Source: Variovorax sp. dw_308 (lineage in GTDB: Bacteria > Pseudomonadota > Gammaproteobacteria > Burkholderiales > Burkholderiaceae_C). Taken from it: a DNA stretch of 64,000 nt. The number at the start of each line of letters is the position of its first letter. Positions within the stretch are counted from its first letter, which is position 1. This document shows positions 9,482 to 19,622 of this stretch, one piece after another. Both the position numbers and the translations under genes were made by a program. The notes beneath the pieces were generated by a model, which was not told where the DNA came from, did not search any database, and saw nothing but the letters and a program-made list of their open reading frames with translations. Where the stretch lies: NCBI RefSeq assembly GCF_019207085.1, contig NZ_JAATOM010000027.1, positions 17,129-81,128 of the forward strand, written 5' to 3'.

Positions 9482-9922
9482 TCATTCCAGCGATGTCACC
9501 GCCGCCAACAGACCCGTCAACGCGCGAATCTCCGCCTTGCAGGCCTCGGCCGCGGTCGTCTCGATGTTGCGGTAGTGCTCGATCAGCCGGCAGCCCACGT
9601 CAGTGACGACGCTGCCGCCGCCATGCTCGCCGCCCTTGCCGGATTCGACTGCCGGCTTTTTCAGGGCGCTGTTGAGCTCGTTGATGAGGAGCCAGGCGCG
9701 CCGGTACGACATGTCGATGGCCTTGGCGCCCGCCGTGAGCGAGCCGGTCTCGAGGATCGCCTCGAGCAACTGGATCTTGCCGGGGCCGATCGCGATGGTG
9801 TCGCCGGTCGTGATACGCATGCGGAAGCGCACCTTGGGTCTGGCCTCCGTCGAATTCGCAGGACTGGCGGTCTTCCGGGGTTTGGCGGCGGCGGGCGCGG
9901 ATTTCGCAGGGGCTCTGGGCAT
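9482..9922 (-). CDS. ModE-like winged-helix regulator
   Basis: The 146-residue protein has a Lys/Ala/Pro-rich N-terminal tail (about 1-30), then a LysR-like winged helix typical of the ModE N-terminal domain: GPGKIQLLEAI, GSLTAGAKAIDMSYRRAWLL. It lacks the C-terminal TOBE molybdate-binding domains of full ModE, so it resembles the short ModE-like regulators found near molybdenum genes. Molybdenum-related genes lie on both sides (XdhC, and the molbindin/ModA-like operon at 15.5-17.6 kb), which suggests but does not prove a role in that regulon. The start at 9922 lacks a strong ribosome site, and MRITTG further in is an alternative. Confidence 0.78.
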   Translation of the reverse strand: MPRAPAKSAPAAAKPRKTASPANSTEARPKVRFRMRITTGDTIAIGPGKIQLLEAILETGSLTAGAKAIDMSYRRAWLLINELNSALKKPAVESGKGGEHGGGSVVTDVGCRLIEHYRNIETTAAEACKAEIRALTGLLAAVTSLE

Positions 9923-9980
9923 TTCGACGGCATCGTGGGAGTTGTTCGGCCGCAGGTTACCGCGACCTTGCCGCCCGAGC

Positions 9981-11873
9981 CTAGAGGGGAAATCTGCGCA
10001 AGTGCCTGTACAGGGTGCTGCGGTGCAAGCCCAGGCTGCTGGCAGCCCGCGCGACATTGCCGCCGGCCGCCTCCAGCGCAGCATGGATCGCCCTCGCCTC
10101 CACATCCGACAACTGCAGCACCTGGCGCACCGGGTCCGCCACCGCTGGCTCGAACGGCGCAGCGCCGGTCGACAGGCCTGCCTCCCGATTCGAAGGCACG
10201 CTGCCAACCCCGAGCACCGACCCCGGCTCGGCCAGCGCAATCATGATCCGCAGCACCGACACCAGTTCGCGGATGTTGCCTGGCCACGGCTGCCGTGCCA
10301 GGGCGTCGGCCGCGTCGTCCTGCAAGCGCAGCTTCGCCGCCTTCCCACCCAGCTCGTCGAACAGGCGGCGGATCAGCAGCGACTTGTCCGTGCGCTCGCG
10401 AAGGCTCGGAAGGCGCAGCGCATAGCCGTTGATGCGGTACATGAGGTCGGCACGGAACGCGCCCGTCGCGCTGAGGGCCGGCAGGTCGCAATGGGTGGCG
10501 CAGACGAGCTGGAACTCCACCTGCACCGGCCGCCCGGCGCCCAACGGCGTCACGACCCGGTCCTCCAGCACACGCAGCAGGCGCGTCTGCAGCATGAGCG
10601 GCATGTCGCCGATCTCGTCCAGCATGAGCGTGCCGCCATGGGCCTCGCGGATGCGGCCGGCGGCGCCCTGGCGACGCGCTCCGGTAAAGGCGCCCTCCTC
10701 GTAGCCGAACAGCTCGGCCTCGATCAGCGTCTCGGGCAAGGCCGCGCAATTGACGACGACCATGGGCCCGCCGCGCCTGCGGCTGGCCGCGTGCAGGCGC
10801 CGCGCGAACACCTCCTTGCCGACGCCGGTCTCGCCGGTGACCAGCACCGGCACGCCGGCATCCAGCACCTTCACGGCGGCCCCCAATGCGGCACTCACTG
10901 CGTCGTCGTCAGCAATGTCGCGGCGTGCCGGCTCATGGGGCCCATGCGCTGCGCTGCCGGCGCCGGCCAGCGCCACGCTGCGGTGTGCCAGCGCATGCTG
11001 CCGGCTCATCACGATGCGCGCGCCACCCGGCAGGTTCACGCTCTCTGCATGGCCGCCAGCGGCCGGCCAGGCGCTGCCCAGCAGGCGCTCGACCGGCTGG
11101 TCCAGCACCGACTTCCATTCATGCCCGAGCAGGGCCAGCGCGACGCGATTGGCCGCGACTACCTGGCCGTCCACCACGCACAGCAAGCCTTCGCGCGCGC
11201 TGCCGATCAACGCCACGTTCGCGTGCAGCCGAATGATGTCGCCCCTGGATCGGGACAGCATCATGCGGTGCTCGATCTGCTGCGAGGCCATGCGCACGAG
11301 CCCCAGCGTGTGCCCGTCGATGCGAACGGCATCGCCCGATATGTCGAGCACGCCAGCGATCTCGCCGCGGCCATTGAAGATCGGCGCCGCCGCGCAACCA
11401 AGTCCGCCGTTGCCCGCCAGGAAATGCTCGCCACCCAGCACGGCCAGCGGATGGCGCTCCACCAGAACCGTGCCGATCGCATTCGTGCCGCATTGCCGCT
11501 CCGACCATTCGACGCCCGGCAGCAACGCCACGCGCTGCGCCTTCGGCAGGAACTCCGGGCTGCCGATCTCGTCGAGGATCACACCGCTGGCATCCGTCAC
11601 GATGACCACGCAACCCTGCCCGATCGCATGCTCCGCCAGCGCATCGAGTTCCGGCTGTGCGCTTTCGATCAGCAGCCGCGAGGATTCGCGACGCTCGCGC
11701 AATTGCGCACTGCTCATCGGCGCCGGCCCCGCGTTCCAGACGCCCGCGCCGCGCGAGCGCGCCCACGAGCGCGAGATGTGCGGCGCGACCCAGTCGGTGG
11801 GCGCCAAACCCTGGTTGAAGAAGAGTTCGCGGGCGTGTTGCGTCCTGCGGATCGCTCCTGCGGCTTCCAGCAT
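9981..11873 (-). CDS. Sigma-54-dependent activator, AcoR type
   Basis: The 630-residue protein has an N-terminal GAF-type sensor region (about 70-205), a central AAA+ sigma-54 interaction domain with Walker A GETGVGKE (347-354), the essential GAFTGA loop (394-399) and Walker B TLMLDEI (415-421), and a C-terminal Fis-type helix-turn-helix (about 585-630). The layout is that of AcoR, which activates acetoin and aldehyde catabolic genes. It is divergent from an aldehyde dehydrogenase that has a sigma-54-type promoter, the expected arrangement for activator and target. ATG at 11873 follows GGAGA. The inducer (an aldehyde, alcohol or acetoin) cannot be read from sequence. Confidence 0.9.
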   Translation of the reverse strand: MLEAAGAIRRTQHARELFFNQGLAPTDWVAPHISRSWARSRGAGVWNAGPAPMSSAQLRERRESSRLLIESAQPELDALAEHAIGQGCVVIVTDASGVILDEIGSPEFLPKAQRVALLPGVEWSERQCGTNAIGTVLVERHPLAVLGGEHFLAGNGGLGCAAAPIFNGRGEIAGVLDISGDAVRIDGHTLGLVRMASQQIEHRMMLSRSRGDIIRLHANVALIGSAREGLLCVVDGQVVAANRVALALLGHEWKSVLDQPVERLLGSAWPAAGGHAESVNLPGGARIVMSRQHALAHRSVALAGAGSAAHGPHEPARRDIADDDAVSAALGAAVKVLDAGVPVLVTGETGVGKEVFARRLHAASRRRGGPMVVVNCAALPETLIEAELFGYEEGAFTGARRQGAAGRIREAHGGTLMLDEIGDMPLMLQTRLLRVLEDRVVTPLGAGRPVQVEFQLVCATHCDLPALSATGAFRADLMYRINGYALRLPSLRERTDKSLLIRRLFDELGGKAAKLRLQDDAADALARQPWPGNIRELVSVLRIMIALAEPGSVLGVGSVPSNREAGLSTGAAPFEPAVADPVRQVLQLSDVEARAIHAALEAAGGNVARAASSLGLHRSTLYRHLRRFPL

Positions 11874-11895
11874 CGGTTGTCTCCGTTTGCGCGGC

Positions 11896-11956
11896 TGTCG
11901 CGCGTCGCGACATATTCGCATGGATATGTCGCAAGCGTGTGTCGCAGTTTGCGACA
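11896..11956. promoter_or_regulatory. Array of TGTCGC inverted repeats, likely activator-binding (UAS)
   Basis: Three overlapping or adjacent dyads use the half-site TGTCGC(A/G). 11896-11912 is TGTCGCG-CGT-CGCGACA (perfect). 11907-11915 pairs with 11924-11932 (GCGACATAT / ATATGTCGC). 11940-11956 is TGTCGCA-GTT-TGCGACA (perfect). They lie 74-134 bp upstream of the -24/-12 promoter of the aldehyde dehydrogenase and 23 bp from the activator's own start. This is where enhancer sites for the activator, and for autoregulation, would be expected. Assignment to this protein is inferred from position. Confidence 0.7.
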
Positions 11957-12029
11957 GCCCGCGTCGCGCAAGGGTCGACTGCCCGCCGTGCGCAGGGAAG
12001 CAACGCCCGGGATAGTCCCTAGAAGAAGC

Positions 12030-12043
12030 GGTACAGCCATTGC
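12030..12043 (+). promoter_or_regulatory. Sigma-54 (-24/-12) promoter of the aldehyde dehydrogenase operon
   Basis: The sequence reads CGGTACAGCCATTGCA, with GG at 12030-12031 and GC at 12042-12043 separated by exactly 10 bp. This matches the invariant spacing and most bases of the TGGCAC-N5-TTGCA consensus. Transcription would start near 12055, about 44 bp before the ATG at 12099. Confidence 0.75.
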
Positions 12044-12098
12044 ATTGCGTCCAGGGTCGCGACCTGCGACGCTCACAACCATCAGTTTGGAGAGAAAC

Positions 12099-13619
<1,521 letters not shown>

Positions 13620-13621
13620 CC

Positions 13622-13993
13622 ATGGATCTGCGCCGCGTCACCTGCACGCCAGCGGCCGAGGCGCTCATCGACGTGGTCCGTGCCAAGCACGGGCCCGTCA
13701 TGTTCCACCAGTCGGGGGGCTGCTGCGACGGCAGCGCGCCGATGTGCTATCCGCAGGGCGAGTTCATCATCGGCGACCATGACAAGATGCTCGGCGTGAT
13801 CCACGGCGCGCCCTTCTACATCAGCGGGCCACAGTTCGAATACTGGCAGCACACGCAGCTGATCATCGACGTGGTGACGGGGCGCGGCGGCATGTTTTCG
13901 CTGGAGGGGCCGGAGGGGCTTCGCTTCCTCACGCGCTCGCGGCTCTTCACGGACGAGGAGTGGCAGCAACTCGAATCGGCCGAGTTATCGTAA
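13622..13993 (+). CDS. DUF779 domain protein
   Basis: The 123-residue protein is full length for DUF779, a family that almost always follows an aldehyde dehydrogenase gene, as here (2-bp gap after the stop). It is rich in conserved cysteines, with GGCCDGSAPMCYP near residues 33-45 suggesting metal binding or redox chemistry, and HGAPFYISGPQFEYW in the middle. The molecular function of the family is not established. Tight coupling points to a role in aldehyde dehydrogenase activity or maturation. Confidence 0.9.
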   Translation: MDLRRVTCTPAAEALIDVVRAKHGPVMFHQSGGCCDGSAPMCYPQGEFIIGDHDKMLGVIHGAPFYISGPQFEYWQHTQLIIDVVTGRGGMFSLEGPEGLRFLTRSRLFTDEEWQQLESAELS

Positions 13994-14075
13994 TATCCGG
14001 CAAAACATATCGCGCAGGCTCCACCCAGTGGCAAGCTTGCGCGATTCTTCCGTGTATCGATGGAGCGTCCGATCC

Positions 14076-15389
14076 ATGTCCGCACCCTTCGCGCTGAACC
14101 TGTCGCGTTCTTCCGGCTTCGCGACCGGACCTGTTCCCAATGTCTACCGCCAGGTCGCCTGCTGCGAGGATGACGCGGCCGAGATCGATGCCGAGAGCAG
14201 GGGACGCTCGCGCGTGCAACAGCTCAACCCGCACGTGCATTGCTCGGTCATCGGCACCTGCCTGAGCACGGCGGAACTGCGCAAGATCGTCGCGAAGCAC
14301 GGCCACATCGATGCGGCCCGTGCGTCGGATGTCGAGATCCATCACGAAGGCGTCTCGATCGCCAGCCAGACGGCCGGCGGCAAGGCCTTGTCGAAAGCGC
14401 TGGACAAGCGCCATGAGGCCGTCATCCGCAGCTTCGAGAAAGCCAAGGACGCCGATGCGCTGGAAGCGCTCTGGCAGCAGGCCCTGCAGGGTGGCGCCAT
14501 CGCCGGCGCCTACTGGGCGCTGATGTCGCACCGCCATGTCACGGCCGAATTGCGGCAGCGCGCCTTCGGCGACGTGCACATGCTGTCGCACCTCGTCGGC
14601 GCCGCCAACCGGGCCGACATCCGCCGACTGGCCACGCTGGAGCAGGAATGCGCGGATTGGCGCGAGCAGTCCGAACGACTGCAGGCGCGCATCGCCGAAT
14701 TGCTACAGGAGAACCAGCAACTGAGGCTCGATGTCGAGGGGCTGAAGATGGAGAGCAGCGTGGCCCGCGTCCGGCCGGCGGAGCCACCGGGTGACGTCGA
14801 GTCGCTGCAGCGCGAACTCTCCGTGGAACGGCAGTTCAGCGCATTGCAAATGCAGCGATGCGACACAGCGGAACAGCAGCAGGCCGCCAGTGCGGCCAGC
14901 GAGGAGCGGCTGCGGGCCGAACTCGAAGGCGCAAGGCGCCACATCGACATGCTGGGCCGCGAACTGCATGGCGCGGAGGCGCACCTGCAGGCGCTCGCCG
15001 CACCGGAACACGACACGTCGGAGAGCCTGCGACTGGCGATCCAGGGACGCAGGGTCCTCTATGTCGGCGGTCGGCCCAGTTCGACGCCGGCCATCCGCAA
15101 GCTGGTGACCGATTCAGGCGGCGAATTCGTCCATCACGACGGCGGCCTGGAAGACCGCAAGGGCCTGCTCGCGAGCGCCCTGGCCGGCGCGCACCTGGTT
15201 GCTTTTCCGGTGGACTGCGTCGATCACGACTCGGTGGGCAACCTGAAGCGGCTCTGCACACGGCACGAGGTGCCGTTCCTGCCGCTGCGCACGGCCAGCG
15301 TGACCTGCTTCGCCGCCGCGCTGCTCGCCCATGCGGAAGAACAAGAGCCAGCCAGGCCCACCTTCCGGATGTGTCTCCGGCATGGATGA
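14076..15389 (+). CDS. DUF2325 domain protein with central coiled coil
   Basis: The 437-residue protein has an N-terminal helical region (about 20-190), a long coiled coil rich in Glu/Gln/Arg (about 190-320), and a C-terminal DUF2325 domain (about 330-425). The last opens with RRVLYVGGRPSSTPAIRKLV and includes VAFPVDCVDHDSVGNLKRLC. The N-terminal part has clustered conserved-looking Cys and His residues (QVACCEDD, HVHCSVIGTC), which could bind metal. ATG at 14076 has a GGAGCG upstream. Function is unknown. It stands alone and ends at the large structured region before the convergent molbindin operon. Confidence 0.8.
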   Translation: MSAPFALNLSRSSGFATGPVPNVYRQVACCEDDAAEIDAESRGRSRVQQLNPHVHCSVIGTCLSTAELRKIVAKHGHIDAARASDVEIHHEGVSIASQTAGGKALSKALDKRHEAVIRSFEKAKDADALEALWQQALQGGAIAGAYWALMSHRHVTAELRQRAFGDVHMLSHLVGAANRADIRRLATLEQECADWREQSERLQARIAELLQENQQLRLDVEGLKMESSVARVRPAEPPGDVESLQRELSVERQFSALQMQRCDTAEQQQAASAASEERLRAELEGARRHIDMLGRELHGAEAHLQALAAPEHDTSESLRLAIQGRRVLYVGGRPSSTPAIRKLVTDSGGEFVHHDGGLEDRKGLLASALAGAHLVAFPVDCVDHDSVGNLKRLCTRHEVPFLPLRTASVTCFAAALLAHAEEQEPARPTFRMCLRHG

Positions 15390-15395
15390 GGCTTC

Positions 15396-15518
15396 AAAAG
15401 GTGTGAAGATTTCGTAGCGAGGGCGCCGAGGTCGGGTTGAGGAGCGGAACCGCACTCTCGTGCGGTGAGCACCGCAGACCCGAGATCGGCGTCCGCAGTA
15501 GAAAGATTCACGCCTTTT
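15396..15518. terminator. Long imperfect hairpin between convergent genes
   Basis: The outer arms are AAAAGGTGTGAA (15396-15407) and TTCACGCCTTTT (15507-15518), complementary with one G:T. The inner core ACCGCAC-TCTC-GTGCGGT (15449-15466) is a perfect 7-bp stem with a 4-base loop, and further complementary stretches (GGTCGGGTT against GACCCGAGATC) lie between. The outer U-runs on both strands make it a plausible bidirectional terminator for the DUF2325 gene and the molbindin operon. It is much longer than a usual terminator. Confidence 0.6.
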
Positions 15519-15519
15519 G

Positions 15520-15729
15520 TCAGTCGGTGCCGATCATCACGCTGGACGCCTTGATGACCCCGTAGGCCTTGCCGCCTTCGACCAGGTTCATGCCTTCGGC
15601 CGAGGTGGAGGTGATGGTGGAGACGATCTGGACGCCTTCGGCGATCTCGAGCGTGACCTCCGTGGTGACCGGACCCTTGACGATCTTGATGATCTTGCCG
15701 GTGAGGACGTTGCGTGCACTGATTTTCAT
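15520..15729 (-). CDS. Molbindin (TOBE/Mop domain protein)
   Basis: The 69-residue protein is a single TOBE/Mop domain starting MKISARNVLTGKI, with EVTLEIAEG and the SVMIGTD end typical of molbindins. These bind molybdate (or tungstate) oligomerically and buffer it in the cytosol. ATG at 15729 follows AGAAGG. It is the last gene of a three-gene unit behind a Mo-fold lipoprotein and a ModA-like protein, which supports a molybdate role. A second molbindin in this window sits at the end of the ssu operon. Confidence 0.88.
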   Translation of the reverse strand: MKISARNVLTGKIIKIVKGPVTTEVTLEIAEGVQIVSTITSTSAEGMNLVEGGKAYGVIKASSVMIGTD

Positions 15730-15783
15730 GGGAGCCTTCTAGTCAAGCAGTTGATTTGGAACGCAAATGTAAACGCATATGTT

Positions 15784-16779
15784 TCAATTGGCAGCGCTGC
15801 CGGCCACGAACACCTCCACCGCAATCAGGTTCGAGACCAGGCGCCCCTGCTTCACCTCGCCCGGAATGACGAGCCGCGCGACGCCGTTCGCGCCCAGGCC
15901 TGCGCCGTTGACGTCATAGGCGATCAAGGCGCCCTTGGCGCCGAATCCGGGGTCGATTTCGCCCAGGGACACGGCCGCGCGGTAGCCGTCGCTGCCGGTC
16001 GCGACGGCGTACGCCGACAAGGTCGGGTTCTTGACCGATGCCGGCAGCTTGAGCCCCACCGTGTTCAGCAGGGCCCACAGGCTGACGCCGGTATAGGTGC
16101 TGCTGCCGATCGTCTGGCTGGACTTTGGCAGGGCCTGCAGCGCGGCCAGGTCGAAGCTTGCCGGCGCGGTCACGGCGCCCGAGACCCTGAAAGAAGGCGA
16201 TACGCCGCCTCCAGTGCCCGGCACGGTGGCGGCCGATGCGAAGACGTCGAGCCTGGTGAGGTTGGAGACATAGCGCCCGCCCTTCACATCGCCCGGCGCG
16301 GTCACGCGAACCGGCCCGTCGCTGGAATTCAGCGGCCCATTGAGGCCAGACACCGTCTCCAGGTACGCCAGGATGCTCGGCTTGTTGCCGAAATCCGGGC
16401 TGAGTTCACCGAGCGTGAAGATCACCTGGTAGCCGTCGCTTCCCGTGGCCAGCGCGTAGCGGCTCAGGACGTCGTTCTTGCGCGAGGCGTCGTTCTGGAT
16501 GCCCGCGTCGCCGAGGATCGACCACAGGCTGGCGCCGGTGTAGGTGTGTGTCTGCGGCGTGGTGCCGCTGTTGAAGGTCACCGTCTGCGTCACCGCCGGC
16601 TTGGCCGCCAGCGTAGCCAGGCTCACGCCCGACGGATGGTCGACGGCGCCGCCGACCTGCACCACCGGCGTGACGAGCGCCGCCGCATTGGACGAGTCGC
16701 CACCGCCTCCGCCGCATGCGCTCAACAGCGCCGCAGCGCAGGCTCCGGCACAAGCAATCCACTTCTTGGAACCATGCAT
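15784..16779 (-). CDS. Lipoprotein with two molybdopterin-oxidoreductase-like domains
   Basis: The 331-residue protein begins with a lipoprotein signal (lipobox LSAC, Cys at about 22) followed by a Gly stretch. It then carries two homologous domains of about 130 residues. Each shows TYTGxSLWxLL, a SxYAxATGSDGY core, xxLGExxPxFG and PGxVKxGRxVSNLxxxxVF. The fold signature resembles the oxidoreductase molybdopterin-binding (sulfite-oxidase-like) family. Apart from cysteines in the signal peptide there is no Cys in either domain, so the normal cofactor-ligating Cys is absent and catalysis is doubtful. It lies 16 bp after the ModA-like gene. A periplasmic molybdenum-cofactor-fold binding role is inference. 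Confidence 0.75.
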   Translation of the reverse strand: MHGSKKWIACAGACAAALLSACGGGGGDSSNAAALVTPVVQVGGAVDHPSGVSLATLAAKPAVTQTVTFNSGTTPQTHTYTGASLWSILGDAGIQNDASRKNDVLSRYALATGSDGYQVIFTLGELSPDFGNKPSILAYLETVSGLNGPLNSSDGPVRVTAPGDVKGGRYVSNLTRLDVFASAATVPGTGGGVSPSFRVSGAVTAPASFDLAALQALPKSSQTIGSSTYTGVSLWALLNTVGLKLPASVKNPTLSAYAVATGSDGYRAAVSLGEIDPGFGAKGALIAYDVNGAGLGANGVARLVIPGEVKQGRLVSNLIAVEVFVAGSAAN

Positions 16780-16795
16780 GTCTTGTTCTCCCTTT

Positions 16796-17629
16796 TCAAC
16801 GACCTTGTGGCAGGCCGATTGCCTTGTACCCATTGCGCGCGAGGATCGCTTGCCCTTCCGGCGACAGGATGCGCAGCGCGAGCAGCATCGCCTCCGGCTT
16901 TGCGCCCTTGACGACCGCCAGGCCGTATTGCGGGCCCACCTGGAGCTCCGGCGCAAACGGCACCATCGCGACTTCCTTGCTCAGCTTCGCGTAGCGCTCT
17001 CGGCCCGAGCAATAGACGACCGCCAGGTCGACCCTGCCGTCGTTCAAGGCATCGAGGTAGTAGTCGCCGCTGGGCGAAGGCGGCGCGCCGGGCGGGTTGT
17101 CGAGCACCACCGCCCTGCCCTGCAGCGCGGCCTCCGCGCCAGGCTTGAGCCGGCCCGCGGCGGTGAACAGTTCGACCGTGTAGTCACCCAGCGGATCGAC
17201 CTTTGGCGGCGAGACACCGACCTTCACGCCCGCCTTCAGCAGCGCGTCCAGCGCCCCGGCACTGTCGATGCGGCCAGCGCGCGCGGGTGCCAGAAGGCAC
17301 AGCGTGTTCTGCGCGAACAAGGCCATCACGCTGGCCCGGCCATCCTGCACCAGCTTGCGCGCATGGCCGAGGTCGGCGGAGGTGAACACGTCGACCTTTT
17401 CCCCGGCCTCGATGCGTTCGCGCATGCGGCCCGATGCGCCGAACTGGGTGGTCACCGGGATCTTCTCGCTGGCGGTGAAAGCCGCTGCCACCTCGGTCAT
17501 GGCTTCGCGCAAGGAGCCTGCGCCGTAAAGCACCAGGCCGTCTTGCGCCCATGCAGGTGACGCGCACCCGAACACCGCCAGAAGCGCAGGAAGAAAAGGC
17601 AAGACCAACCGCCGGGAAGCGATGCGCAT
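16796..17629 (-). CDS. ModA-like (molybdate-type) substrate-binding protein
   Basis: The 277-residue exported protein has a signal peptide ending PAWAQ and the ModA/type 2 periplasmic binding fold: LVLYGAGSLREAMTEV, TTQFGASGRMRERIEAG, DVFTSADLGHA, NTLCLLAP, VDLAVVYCSG. These are the oxyanion-site loops of molybdate-binding proteins. Its ligand is inferred to be molybdate or a related oxyanion. No ModB/ModC permease genes follow; instead a Mo-fold lipoprotein and a molbindin do. It may work with a transporter elsewhere, or as a binding or storage protein. Confidence 0.8.
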   Translation of the reverse strand: MRIASRRLVLPFLPALLAVFGCASPAWAQDGLVLYGAGSLREAMTEVAAAFTASEKIPVTTQFGASGRMRERIEAGEKVDVFTSADLGHARKLVQDGRASVMALFAQNTLCLLAPARAGRIDSAGALDALLKAGVKVGVSPPKVDPLGDYTVELFTAAGRLKPGAEAALQGRAVVLDNPPGAPPSPSGDYYLDALNDGRVDLAVVYCSGRERYAKLSKEVAMVPFAPELQVGPQYGLAVVKGAKPEAMLLALRILSPEGQAILARNGYKAIGLPQGR

Positions 17630-17715
17630 GAATGAATGTCTCCGGAACTTTGCTTCGACGGAACGCCGAGCGTTGTATTCCGCAAATCATATCGCGGCGC
17701 TTGCGGCCGCGCGCG

Positions 17716-19470
17716 TCAACCTTCGCGCGGCGCCTTGCCCACCATCTTCGCGGCACGCAGGAAGTCGAAGTCCACGCCCCTGTCGGCCTGCATCACCGAT
17801 TGCAGGAACAGCTTGCGGTAGCCCCGCTCGGCCGTCGGCTCGACCACCGGCGACGCCTCGGCGCGGCGCGCCAGCTCCTCGTCCGACACCAGCAACGCGA
17901 TCTCGCGCCTGGCCACGCTCAGGCGGATGCGGTCGCCGTTGCGCACATGGGCCAGCGGCCCGCCGATGGCGGACTCCGGCGTCACGTGCAGCACGATGGT
18001 GCCGAAGGCCGTGCCGCTCATGCGTCCGTCGGAGATGCGCACGATGTCCTTCACGCCCGCCCGCGCCAGCTTGCGCGGGATCGGGATGTAGCCGGCCTCC
18101 GGCATGCCCGGCGCGCCCTTGGGGCCGATGTTCTTCAGCACCAGCATGTCCTGCGCCGTCACGTCGAGGTCGTCGCGGTCGATGCGCGTCACCAGGTCCT
18201 CGATGTTCTCGAACACCACGGCGCGGCCCTCGTGCTCCATGAGCCGGGGGTCGGCGGCGGACTGCTTGATGATCGCGCCGCCCGGCGCCAGGTTGCCGCG
18301 CAGCACCGCGATACCGCCCTGCGGATAGATCGGGTTGGCGGCCGGGCGGATCACGTCCTGCCTGAATCCCGGCCCGGCCCGCTCGATCTCCTCGCCGAGG
18401 GTGCGGCCGGTCACCGTCAGGGCGTCCAGCTTCAACAGCGGCTTGAGTTCGCGCAGCAGCGTCGCCATGCCGCCCGCCGCGTGGAAGTCCTCCATGTAGT
18501 GCTGGCCTGACGGCTTCAGGTCGAGCAATACGGGTGTGTCGCGGCCCATGCGGTCGAGCGCGGCCAGGTCGATCTCCAGGCCCATGCGGCCGGCGATGGC
18601 CGTAAGGTGGACGATGCCGTTGGTCGAGCCGCCGATCGCCAGCAGCACGCGCATCGCGTTCTCGAAGGCCGCCGGCGTCAGCACCTTGTCGATGGTCAGG
18701 CGCTCGCGCGCCATTTGCACGGCCTGCGCGCCGGTTTGCTCGGCGATGCGGATGCGGTCGGCTGTCACTGCCGGCGGCGATGCGCCGCCCGGCATGGTCA
18801 TGCCCAGCGCCTCGGCAATGCAGGCCATGGTGCTGGCCGTGCCCATCACGGAGCAGGTGCCGACGCTCGCGACAAGCTGGTTGTTGACGTCGATGGTCTC
18901 CTCCACATCGATCTCGTCGGCGCGGTAGCGGGCCCAGTAGCGCCGGCAGTCGGTGCAGGCGCCCACGCGTTCGCCGCGATGGCTGCCGGTCAGCATCGAG
19001 CCGGTGATGAGCTGGATCGACGGAATGCCGGCCGAGGCAGCGCCCATCAGCTGCGCGGGCACGGTCTTGTCGCAACCGCCGATCAGCACCACCGCATCCA
19101 TCGGCTGGGCGCGCACCAGTTCCTCGGTGTCCATCGACATGAGGTTGCGCAGGAACATGCTGGTCGGCGCAGCAAAGCTCTCGTGGACGGAGATGGTCGG
19201 GAAGTCCATCGGCAAGCCGCCCGCGAGCATCACGCCCCGCTTCACCGCCTCGATGAGCTGCGGCGCATTGCCATGGCACGGGTTGTAGGCGCTGCCGGTG
19301 TTGGTGATGCCGATGACGGGCCGGTCCAGAGCGGCATCGGTGAAGCCCGCGCCCTTGATGAAGGCCTTGCGCAGGAACAGCGAGAAGCCCTGGTCGCCAT
19401 AGCTGGTCAGGCCCTTGCGCATGCCGGAGTTGTCGGGCGGGTCGGTCGGTTCGAAAGGGGATTTGGGCAT
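17716..19470 (-). CDS. IlvD/Edd family sugar-acid dehydratase
   Basis: The 584-residue protein is a full-length Fe-S dehydratase of the IlvD/Edd family. The cluster cysteines are visible at C65 (NPCHGN), C133 (GGCDKT) and C206 (GTCSVMG). The extra ACTDCRRYW segment and overall length resemble L-arabonate/D-xylonate/fuconate dehydratases rather than housekeeping dihydroxy-acid dehydratase, so the likely reaction is dehydration of a sugar acid to a 2-keto-3-deoxy acid. No sugar transporter or dehydrogenase gene is adjacent to fix the substrate. Confidence 0.88.
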   Translation of the reverse strand: MPKSPFEPTDPPDNSGMRKGLTSYGDQGFSLFLRKAFIKGAGFTDAALDRPVIGITNTGSAYNPCHGNAPQLIEAVKRGVMLAGGLPMDFPTISVHESFAAPTSMFLRNLMSMDTEELVRAQPMDAVVLIGGCDKTVPAQLMGAASAGIPSIQLITGSMLTGSHRGERVGACTDCRRYWARYRADEIDVEETIDVNNQLVASVGTCSVMGTASTMACIAEALGMTMPGGASPPAVTADRIRIAEQTGAQAVQMARERLTIDKVLTPAAFENAMRVLLAIGGSTNGIVHLTAIAGRMGLEIDLAALDRMGRDTPVLLDLKPSGQHYMEDFHAAGGMATLLRELKPLLKLDALTVTGRTLGEEIERAGPGFRQDVIRPAANPIYPQGGIAVLRGNLAPGGAIIKQSAADPRLMEHEGRAVVFENIEDLVTRIDRDDLDVTAQDMLVLKNIGPKGAPGMPEAGYIPIPRKLARAGVKDIVRISDGRMSGTAFGTIVLHVTPESAIGGPLAHVRNGDRIRLSVARREIALLVSDEELARRAEASPVVEPTAERGYRKLFLQSVMQADRGVDFDFLRAAKMVGKAPREG

Positions 19471-19622
19471 CGTGGTCCTTCGGGTGTTGTTGTGCGTTCC
19501 ACCTCATTTGACACGCGATCAAAGGAGCGGCCGTACGCGCGATTCTGTCGGGATCGGGCCTCCGACGCCACGCAGTCCCACGGCGCTGGCAATCCGCTAA
19601 AGATGCTTGCGAACCCGCCGCA

